DNA from: Mageeibacillus sp. UBA1255
GTDB lineage: Bacteria > Bacillota > Clostridia > UBA1212 > UBA1255
Direction: 5' to 3'
NCBI GenBank assembly: GCA_002308795.1
Contig: DBVV01000029.1
Location: 1 to 12,993, forward strand
DNA length: 12,993 nt
Numbering within the stretch: position 1 is the stretch's first letter; each line of letters starts with the position of its first letter. Below the pieces are notes generated by a model. The model saw only the letters and a program-made list of their open reading frames with translations. It was not told where the DNA came from and did not search any database. Below are positions 7,396 through 12,993 of the stretch, piece by piece. Both the position numbers and the translations under genes were made by a program.

Positions 7396-8843
7396 TTCGA
7401 CGTCACCACCTTGTCTATGTCTTTGATCCACAGCGTGAGCATATTGTCGCGCAGGTCGTCAAATATCCTGTAATCCGCAAGGGCGGGGTTTCCGATCCTC
7501 GTGCTGCCGTTCCCCGGGAGCGGGCGTGTCGTCCAGCCGATTCCGCGCGGCGCGGAAAGCGAATCGTACGCACTGACGTCATGGCTTTCCCACACGATCG
7601 CGGGATAACGGTTACCCTCGAGCATCGTCCCGGAACAGCTCTCACGCATCTCGCATTCTGCTGAATAATGTGCGCCCGAGCCTGTGATGTCCAGGCGTCC
7701 GTCTTCCCACGGTCCGAGATCGAGCGCGTATGATACGACGTGCGAAAGCTTGAACGACGACACGTCCTCCGCTCCTTTTAGCGGTACCGACCTGGTAAGC
7801 GTCGTCCCTACCGCATTGCGTTTATCGATATGTATCTGCGCGTCATTGATCGTGATCGCCTTCGTAAGCGATGATTTATCCTTCGCAGATTCAGGGCGGA
7901 GCGAATACACGTTCTGGACCTTTTTAAAGATCCTGCTTGAATCAGTGAAAATCGTCGGGAAATTCGTGTCGAAGCTCGTCATATCATGCCAGAATTCGAT
8001 TTTTATCCTGCCTTCGTAGATACCGCTCCAGTTAGTCGAAGTCTTTTCTCCGTAGCTCTCAACGCGTTCCAGTTCCAGCGTCATACGAACGTACTGCATC
8101 GTGTCGATCCCGAACAAAGTTTTGTTTTTTATGACGGTATTGTAGACTCTCATCTTCCATTGACTACCCCCGCGCTCCTTTTCTGCTTTTTGAAGGCGTG
8201 CGTTGCATTCACGGTAGAAGATCTCAAGCAGAAGTTCGCGCTGCAAAGCTTCCTCGGCGATCTTTTTCTCATTTTCGAGCCTTGTCCATTCGCTTTCAAT
8301 GTTTTCGAGTTCCAGGAAAGCGTTCAGGGCAATATCCGCCCATTTCGCTCCGGTGATCAATTTGATCGCCTCTCCGGAAATCTGTCCGATGACAAAGCTC
8401 GCCGCGACGGACGAAACCGGTTTCGTCCCGTTGTACATATCGTATATGTCCGTAACTGTCCCGTATCCGGCAATATTAAGCCCTATTCTTAAAGCCATCG
8501 CCGGATCGAATCCCTTTAGATGTTTTGCTTTTTCAATGATAGCGTTCGAGTATTCGAGCTTTCCGCTGGTTAGATCCATCTGATCCATTACTTCTTTGAT
8601 GATCTTATCTATCTCTTTATTTGAAAGAGTGCTGCCGTTGGACAATTCGCCGGTGAACTGATACGTTCCGAGCGTAAATTTCACGGGCACGATAAGATCT
8701 TTATTTTCCCGCACCCTCGAATAATCCACTCCGTCGATTCGTCCCGGCTGTTTCATGGCAAATGAAAGACCTGCCGGAAGGACGATCGGCAAAAGCATTA
8801 TTATCGCAAGGATCGCCGAAAGGACCCTTCTGCTTTTTATCAT
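7392..8843 (-). CDS. Exported protein of unknown function, first gene of the operon
   Basis: Secreted protein of 483 residues. A classical signal peptide (basic residues 2-6, hydrophobic 8-28) has a probable cleavage site after LSFA (residue 29); there is no lipobox. Three regions follow. Residues about 75-165 are helical and include a Gly/Ala-rich, mildly hydrophobic stretch (118-165, with IGLNIAGYG and AASFVIGQISGEAI) reminiscent of glycine-zipper segments. Residues 170-225 form an amphipathic, Glu/Lys-rich helix that may be a coiled coil. Residues 230-483 are mostly beta-like with many Thr, Ser and aromatic residues, including two cysteines (397 and 403) that could pair outside the cell. 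I do not recognise the family. AGGAGG lies 5 bases before the ATG. It is followed by the acidic lipoprotein gene with an ATGA overlap, so the two products are probably made together and may interact. Confidence 0.85.
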   Translation of the reverse strand: MIKSRRVLSAILAIIMLLPIVLPAGLSFAMKQPGRIDGVDYSRVRENKDLIVPVKFTLGTYQFTGELSNGSTLSNKEIDKIIKEVMDQMDLTSGKLEYSNAIIEKAKHLKGFDPAMALRIGLNIAGYGTVTDIYDMYNGTKPVSSVAASFVIGQISGEAIKLITGAKWADIALNAFLELENIESEWTRLENEKKIAEEALQRELLLEIFYRECNARLQKAEKERGGSQWKMRVYNTVIKNKTLFGIDTMQYVRMTLELERVESYGEKTSTNWSGIYEGRIKIEFWHDMTSFDTNFPTIFTDSSRIFKKVQNVYSLRPESAKDKSSLTKAITINDAQIHIDKRNAVGTTLTRSVPLKGAEDVSSFKLSHVVSYALDLGPWEDGRLDITGSGAHYSAECEMRESCSGTMLEGNRYPAIVWESHDVSAYDSLSAPRGIGWTTRPLPGNGSTRIGNPALADYRIFDDLRDNMLTLWIKDIDKVVTSK

Positions 8844-8849
8844 ACGACC

Positions 8850-8934
8850 CTCCTGATTCTGATCGATGTCAATAAATTACGCAACCATCTTTAATTTCAC
8901 GTCATTTTGGTGAAAAGCCATTGCATCTTTCGAT
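8850..8934 (-). promoter_or_regulatory. Possibly structured 5' leader of the minus-strand operon
   Basis: If transcription starts near 8935, the leader is about 90 bases long and contains three nested or adjacent helices on the minus strand: ATC-GAAA-GAT (a GNRA tetraloop hairpin), TTTCAC paired with GTGAAA over a 9-base loop, and GCAA paired with TTGC around the latter. I compared it mentally with the cyclic-di-GMP (GEMM) class because of the CGAAAG loop, but its required conserved bases are missing. It is not assignable to a known riboswitch and may be incidental folding. Confidence 0.3.
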
Positions 8935-8941
8935 CTTTTTA

Positions 8942-8950
8942 ATTGTAGCA
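8942..8950 (-). promoter_or_regulatory. Extended -10 promoter of the five-gene operon
   Basis: On the minus strand the sequence TGCTACAAT matches the extended -10 form TGnTAnAAT with one mismatch from TATAAT. The -35 region 17 bases upstream is poor (TTTCTT), as is usual for extended -10 promoters. The start would be near 8935, about 92 bases before the ATG at 8843. It is divergent from the hpf promoter. Confidence 0.5.
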
Positions 8951-9026
8951 TATTTCAAGCCTGAAAGAAATATATTTTTGGCGTACGGAAGCGTCAGGAT
9001 ATCGTAAAAATCGAAAATAAAAACAC

Positions 9027-9056
9027 TTGAATTTATACCGGTATTACTGGTAAAAT
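9027..9056 (+). promoter_or_regulatory. Promoter of hpf with tandem TACYGGTA motif in the spacer
   Basis: TTGAAT (9027-9032) and TAAAAT (9051-9056) are 18 bases apart, and TGG just before the -10 makes it an extended -10. The spacer holds the palindrome TACCGGTA (9036-9043) followed after one base by TACTGGTA (9045-9052), which reaches the -10. A protein bound there could block the promoter. A TATAAT at 9100-9105 is too close to the ribosome binding site to serve as a promoter. Confidence 0.5.
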
Positions 9057-9119
9057 AACGATAGCAAAAGTGCTTGAAAGATTTTATGGAATCAAAATGT
9101 ATAATGGGAGGAATCAAAC

Positions 9120-9662
9120 ATGTTAGTAAAGCTTAACACAAAAGACGCAAACGTAACAGAAAGATCCGCAAAGAGCATGGAAAAGAAGCTTCAGAGCCGC
9201 TTTTTAAGATACTTTAAAGATGAGCCTGAAGATAAGACTACTTTGTGGGTGAAGATCTCCGAGAAAAAGTATATCACTAAAGCCGAGCTTACAATTTCGT
9301 ATCAGGGATATCTGCTTCGTTCTGAAACGACCGATAATAAATCAGCAATGGCTGCGTTAGATAAAGCCATCGACATTCTTGAACGCCAGATCGTAAAATG
9401 CAAGACGAAACTCGCCCGCGGAAGACATCAGACCATCACGCAGGACGTTGCCGAGCCTGCTGTAGAGGAAGAGCCGGATAATTATCCCATCGTCCGCGTA
9501 AAGACTTACGAGATGAAGCCGCTCACCGTTCAGGATGCCATTCTTAACATGAACATGCTCAGTCATAACTTCTATATGTTCAAGAACAGAGATACCGGCA
9601 GGATCTGCACGGTATACAGAAGGAACGACGGAGACTACGGTCTGATCGAATCCGAAGAATGA
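9120..9662 (+). CDS. hpf: Ribosome hibernation promoting factor, long form
   Basis: Binds the 30S subunit in the mRNA/tRNA channel and pairs ribosomes into inactive 100S dimers in slow growth or starvation; cytoplasmic. The N-terminal HPF/RaiA domain (about 1-98) has the expected beta-alpha-beta-beta-beta-alpha pattern, with the first helix including VTERSAKSMEKKLQSRF and the last helix KSAMAALDKAIDILERQI. A linker of acidic residues (105-121) leads to the C-terminal dimerisation domain (122-178), whose family signatures are VRVKTYEMKPLTVQDAIL, MLSHNFYMFKN and TVYRRNDGDYGLIE. At 180 residues it is a normal long-form protein. GGAGGA lies 7 bases before the ATG. It is a single-gene unit with its own promoter and terminator. 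In many Bacillota it precedes secA, but here a convergent lipoprotein gene follows. Regulation by growth phase is expected from the family; no specific sigma factor site is clear. Confidence 0.95.
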   Translation: MLVKLNTKDANVTERSAKSMEKKLQSRFLRYFKDEPEDKTTLWVKISEKKYITKAELTISYQGYLLRSETTDNKSAMAALDKAIDILERQIVKCKTKLARGRHQTITQDVAEPAVEEEPDNYPIVRVKTYEMKPLTVQDAILNMNMLSHNFYMFKNRDTGRICTVYRRNDGDYGLIESEE

Positions 9663-9693
9663 AAGGAAATTGACCGGCAAATGATAAGCATAT

Positions 9694-9733
9694 AAAAACG
9701 AGCTCCGCGGTACGCGCCGCGGAGCTTTTTGTT
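9694..9733. terminator. Bidirectional intrinsic terminator between hpf and the large lipoprotein gene
   Basis: AGCTCCGCGG (9701-9710) pairs perfectly with CCGCGGAGCT (9717-9726) over a 6-base loop. On the plus strand it runs into TTTTT and further Ts, ending hpf. On the minus strand it is followed, after CG, by TTTTT (complement of 9694-9698), ending the convergent gene whose stop is at 9808. Confidence 0.9.
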
Positions 9734-9749
9734 TGGTTTTATTGACCCG

Positions 9750-9785
9750 CCTTACCTGCCTTATCTGCCTTACCTGCCTTGCCGG
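9750..9785. repeat. Four tandem 9-base repeats, CCTTAYCTG-like
   Basis: Units at 9750-9758, 9759-9767, 9768-9776 and 9777-9785. Units 1 and 3 are identical, unit 2 differs by one base, and unit 4 is diverged. The last units with the bases that follow can form a CCTGCC/GGCAGG hairpin with a 5-base loop (9773-9789). The array lies between the large lipoprotein gene's stop and the terminator, so it is untranslated. Replication slippage is the likely origin. Confidence 0.75.
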
Positions 9786-9807
9786 CAGGCGCGGGACGAC
9801 GGGCTCG

Positions 9808-12800
9808 TTATCTGGTGAGGATGTCGAACGTTACGCCGCCTGTTGCCGCAGCCGATTCCGTATCGCCAAAATATCTGTGGGCAATATTTTCGTATTGTGC
9901 CGTGCATCTGAGGTTCGTCATCTGAAGTTTTCCGGCGTCGGTATTTTCGAATCTGACCTCGATCCGGACGTCTTCAGGTGTAATCTGGTTAGCAAACACG
10001 TATCTGTACGCCGTCGGTCCTTCTTTTAATTCGTACCGGACAACAGATTCGCCAAGCAGGTATCCTCCGTTGTACGCGCTTATGACCGCATACGCGCCGC
10101 TTCCGCCCGAATACTCGGCACAGAAAGTGAGTTCGATCTGATCTCCGCACTGTAGCGTCTTGATGTCCGAAGAGGTGAATCCATTTTCGACAGACCCTTT
10201 AAACCCGACTTCCGTCACCTCCACGTTCGCATGGAACGGGGCAAGATATACGGTGCCTTCCCATCCTCCGTCTTTATCGATCGATTTGAGAAGTCCCGTA
10301 CCGATGCCGCCGGCTTCGGAAACGCGGCTCATCTGAACGATATCAAATTTCAGATCAGCGCCGTTGTCATAAGAAACCATTCCCCTCGTAATACCCGTAT
10401 TAACGGTGCGGGGCACGTTTTCATCCTGGATCGTTTTTATCGCATATTCTTCCGCGTTCTTTGAATACTTGTAATCAAGCGATTTCGTGTCAAGCGGAAT
10501 GATCATGTGGATCATGCGCACACCGTGTGTATACATATATCTGAGCTGGTTGAGCACCTCGTCTTTCGACGTAGCGATCGAGCCGTACTCGCCCAGTGTG
10601 ACATTTGTGTGGCCCGCCTTGAACGCGAGGTTAAGGAAGTTATTCTCATCGCCGTACCAAAGGCCGTATCTTGTCCCGCCGTACGCCGTACCGCAGACCG
10701 TTACTGCCTCGACCGGAGAAAGTCTCGTGTCAGCCTGGCCAAGAAGACCTGATATAGCGTCGCCTTCGGGTATCTGGTGAGCATTGATCGCCTCCGGAGG
10801 GAAGCCGGCAAGCAGCGCTTCTCTGTAAGCTTCCATAATGCGTTTATTAACGATCATTCTGGTGTACAGGCTCCAGTGCGTGAAGAAGTCGCTTCTTCCG
10901 TAAGTATCCCAGTCTCCCCTGCACTTTGACCGGTCGTCTTTTTTAGGATCAAATCTGGGCGCATCAAAATCGTCAAGCGTTTTGAAACTGGTCCCAAAAC
11001 GTTCGTTAATATTCTCCAGGCTTCCGTATAGCCCAAGCATATACTCTCTGAAGCCGCGTACCATATAGACGTTGTAATCGCCTATGGAACCTTCGACAGC
11101 TATCTCCTGTTCATGCACAGGCGATACTGAAATCAGTTTTTCCGGTTCTCCTTTTTCGCCTCTGAAGTCTGCCGAAAGGCTTCTTAAATACGAGCGCAGA
11201 GGATACATACGCAGCTTGTTCATCTCCAGGATGCCGTCTGCATACGTTCCCACGTAGAACGAACTTCCGAGTTCGAGGTAGTTCGTGGGGATCCCGTCCC
11301 TGCCGATCGAGCCGTACTTTATATTTCCGTCGCTGTCTTTAGCTTGCGAGAGCGCACGAGTGTTCTGATTGCTGTTCCAGCGATGTGTAAAGCAAGGCTC
11401 CCACATATGATAGCCGTTATGGTACACAGTTGACTCGTTAAATTTAACTCCGTAGAGTTTCATAAGCGTTTTTTCCTGGCTGTTAAGAACAGCTTCGGCG
11501 GTTTCGGCTTTTTTCACGGAATTGATGACGGGAGCGGCAAGATCGACGCGCACGTGGTGGAAAGTACCCTTGTCAACGTATCCGTCCGGGTTGTTCGAAG
11601 CAAACGAGGAATAAAAACGGTTCTCACGCCATCCGACGTTCATCTTTTTCTCGTTGCCTCCGTCAGGATCATAAGTGAGGATATTAGAGAACGTCCCGTC
11701 TTTTACAGTGACGTTTAATCTGTTATCGAAAACGGATGAATACACGCCCGTGGCATCGCTGCCGAGCTGGATGTTAAGAGGGTCGATACTGTTTTTAACC
11801 GGGTCAAGCACGAACGCCTTCTGTATGTCTTCATAATACATCAGGATGAGGTCGTTCACGCCGTTCTTTCTTAGTGAAAGTTCGAGCGAAGAATCAAGAT
11901 CCGGCCCGCTGAATTCAAATTCGAGCGATTTCTTTTCCGCCATATCCGAAAGAGAGTAGATCTTCATGAAAGGTTTGGCAAGCGCCTTATGCGACGCACT
12001 CATTACAGCGAGGTATTCGTCAGAGCTGCCCTCAATAAATTTTCCGGTGGCAATAACGTACGGTGCTTCGATGCCTTCCGGTTTGAAAGCCGCGCGTATG
12101 ACTCCGCAGGTGTCAAATATCCTTATCTTGTCCGCTCCCGTGCCTTTCGCCGAAAACGGTGCGGTCGCGATCAGCGTTTCTTTCTTATCTCCGGCAGAGA
12201 AAGAAGCGGCAGCAACCCTCACGCCTCCCCTCACGTCAGAAGGATACGCCAGGAACTGAGCGGATATTGCCTGCTGCCTGTTAAACACTCTGACCAGCGT
12301 GTAGTTGTCCGGGGCGTTACCCTGCCCTGCAACGATAGCAGGTCCTGCCGTAACGCTGCCGTCACCGAGCTGAGCGTAGTAAAGATTGGTCTGAAGGCCG
12401 AGATTCAGATCCGGAGCGGTATAGTATACTGTATTCGTGCCGTTCGTGACCTTGGAAGGAAGCGTGATGAAAGCGTTTTTCTTGTCCTCGTCCGGCGCTC
12501 CTCTGAGCATCATGGCCAGATTCTCAAGCGTGTACAGTTCTTTATACGAATTTGGTACGTTGTCCTGCCCCGTTACAAGTGCCATACGGCCGTCGTAGAT
12601 CGTCAGGCAAAGATCAGCGCCGATCTTCTCTCCTGCGGCCGCGTCGATCCAGCCGCGGCTGTCATCTCTGCCAAGGAGCTTTGCGCATTCAGTAACGTTC
12701 AATCTGAGTTTACCGTCTTCTTCGGTGAAGAAAGGCTCGGAAGTCTCCATAAGTCCCGCGCGGAAATACGCAAGTTTTTCGTTCTTGTACAATGCCAGCA

Positions 12801-12993
12801 CATTATCCACCCCCAGCAATGATATCACCTGGTTAAAGCCTGTAAACGAACTGTAATCAGGCGCGGGATTCGCTCCGAATATTCCCGTATCGACATATTG
12901 CATTTCTACCGTGGTATTATTACCTTTGCAACCCGAAAAGCAGGCGACGAGCATGAGTATGCAAATCATCGCGGCTGATGCTCTTGCCAGGTA
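9808..12993 (-). CDS. Very large lipoprotein with putative glycoside-hydrolase core, 5' end outside the window
   Basis: Predicted surface enzyme of at least 1061 residues. The reading frame stays open to the right edge. The first ATG in the window (12967-12969) lies inside the signal peptide, because upstream codons read YLARASAA with the expected positive charge; the true start is therefore outside. The lipobox is CFSGC, with Cys14 counted from that ATG. Using that numbering, residues 20-480 are beta-rich, and 250-345 contain spaced segments (VAAASFSAGDKKETLIATA, YVIATGKFIEGSSDEYLAVM) like FG-GAP/propeller blades. Residues about 505-860 look like a TIM barrel of the GH42/clan-A type: SPVHEQE (616-622), NINERFGTSFKTLDDF (653-668), THWSLYTRMIVNKRIMEAY, HQIPEGDA, TLGEYGS (791-797) and VRMIHMIIP. 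Glu620 or Glu622 and Glu794 are candidate acid/base and nucleophile. A C-terminal jelly-roll-like domain (about 905-1030) may bind carbohydrate. Export is firm; the enzyme class is an inference. Confidence 0.72.
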   Translation of the reverse strand, partial: YLARASAAMICILMLVACFSGCKGNNTTVEMQYVDTGIFGANPAPDYSSFTGFNQVISLLGVDNVLALYKNEKLAYFRAGLMETSEPFFTEEDGKLRLNVTECAKLLGRDDSRGWIDAAAGEKIGADLCLTIYDGRMALVTGQDNVPNSYKELYTLENLAMMLRGAPDEDKKNAFITLPSKVTNGTNTVYYTAPDLNLGLQTNLYYAQLGDGSVTAGPAIVAGQGNAPDNYTLVRVFNRQQAISAQFLAYPSDVRGGVRVAAASFSAGDKKETLIATAPFSAKGTGADKIRIFDTCGVIRAAFKPEGIEAPYVIATGKFIEGSSDEYLAVMSASHKALAKPFMKIYSLSDMAEKKSLEFEFSGPDLDSSLELSLRKNGVNDLILMYYEDIQKAFVLDPVKNSIDPLNIQLGSDATGVYSSVFDNRLNVTVKDGTFSNILTYDPDGGNEKKMNVGWRENRFYSSFASNNPDGYVDKGTFHHVRVDLAAPVINSVKKAETAEAVLNSQEKTLMKLYGVKFNESTVYHNGYHMWEPCFTHRWNSNQNTRALSQAKDSDGNIKYGSIGRDGIPTNYLELGSSFYVGTYADGILEMNKLRMYPLRSYLRSLSADFRGEKGEPEKLISVSPVHEQEIAVEGSIGDYNVYMVRGFREYMLGLYGSLENINERFGTSFKTLDDFDAPRFDPKKDDRSKCRGDWDTYGRSDFFTHWSLYTRMIVNKRIMEAYREALLAGFPPEAINAHQIPEGDAISGLLGQADTRLSPVEAVTVCGTAYGGTRYGLWYGDENNFLNLAFKAGHTNVTLGEYGSIATSKDEVLNQLRYMYTHGVRMIHMIIPLDTKSLDYKYSKNAEEYAIKTIQDENVPRTVNTGITRGMVSYDNGADLKFDIVQMSRVSEAGGIGTGLLKSIDKDGGWEGTVYLAPFHANVEVTEVGFKGSVENGFTSSDIKTLQCGDQIELTFCAEYSGGSGAYAVISAYNGGYLLGESVVRYELKEGPTAYRYVFANQITPEDVRIEVRFENTDAGKLQMTNLRCTAQYENIAHRYFGDTESAAATGGVTFDILTR

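Noticed and set aside
8870..8876. TTGACA on the minus strand before the 483-residue gene
   Set aside because: No -10 hexamer follows at 16-18 bases; that position falls in the ribosome binding site.
8900..8934. Cyclic-di-GMP (GEMM) riboswitch
   Set aside because: Only the CGAAAG loop resembles it. The conserved GCAAACC-like and GACGCAAAGCC-like segments are absent.
9100..9105. Perfect TATAAT before hpf
   Set aside because: Transcription from it would start within or after the ribosome binding site, and no -35 lies 16-18 bases upstream; the nearest TTGAAA is 20 bases away.
8902..9117. Minus-strand open frame of 71 codons in the divergent promoter region
   Set aside because: It covers both promoters and the leader, begins next to the hpf ribosome binding site on the other strand, and has no ribosome binding site of its own.
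11989..12822. Plus-strand open frame of 277 codons
   Set aside because: It is antisense to the large lipoprotein gene, rich in Arg, Cys and Ser as expected from a shadow, and has no ribosome binding site or recognisable domain.
1..12993. CRISPR arrays, insertion sequences, tRNA or rRNA genes
   Set aside because: I saw no spaced identical repeats of CRISPR size, no transposase-like reading frame or flanking inverted repeats, and no stretch with tRNA or rRNA signatures.

Overview
The window looks like the genome of an anaerobic, low-to-mid-GC Bacillota (Clostridia-type) bacterium, probably a gut or other anaerobic-community lineage. Four things suggest this: a long-form, two-domain ribosome hibernation factor; clostridial GGAGG ribosome binding sites with two TTG starts; many exported lipoproteins with lipoboxes; and a copper-amine-oxidase-like stalk motif in one of them. 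This is inference from sequence character; no ribosomal RNA or tRNA is present.

Layout, left to right. (1) Positions 1-809, minus: N-terminal part of a calcium-type P-type ATPase running off the left edge, with its own promoter at 854-882. (2) Positions about 883-1175: no gene that I can support. (3) Positions 1176-8950, minus: a probable operon read right to left. It starts from an extended -10 promoter near 8942-8950, has a 5' leader with possible hairpins, and ends at an intrinsic terminator at 1176-1207. Gene order in the direction of transcription: exported protein of unknown function (7392-8843), acidic lipoprotein (6493-7395, ATGA overlap with the previous gene), membrane-anchored type B carboxylesterase (4590-6446), lipoprotein with a glycoside-hydrolase-like barrel (2515-4524), small AT-rich lipoprotein (1569-2465), and a frameshifted remnant of a small membrane protein (1255-1566). 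(4) Positions 9027-9733, plus: a stand-alone hpf gene, divergent from the operon, ending at a strong bidirectional terminator at 9694-9733. (5) Positions 9808-12993, minus: a very large lipoprotein with a putative glycoside-hydrolase core, convergent with hpf. Its true start lies beyond the right edge.

How the genes may work together: every intact product of the five-gene operon carries a signal peptide, lipobox or membrane anchor, so all should act at or outside the cytoplasmic membrane. An esterase next to a barrel glycosidase suggests processing of an esterified glycan, either environmental or the cell's own envelope polymer. No transporter or regulator is encoded with them. The two upstream genes have no function I can recognise. 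The operon is the best candidate here for an undescribed envelope-associated system, but its role is unproven.
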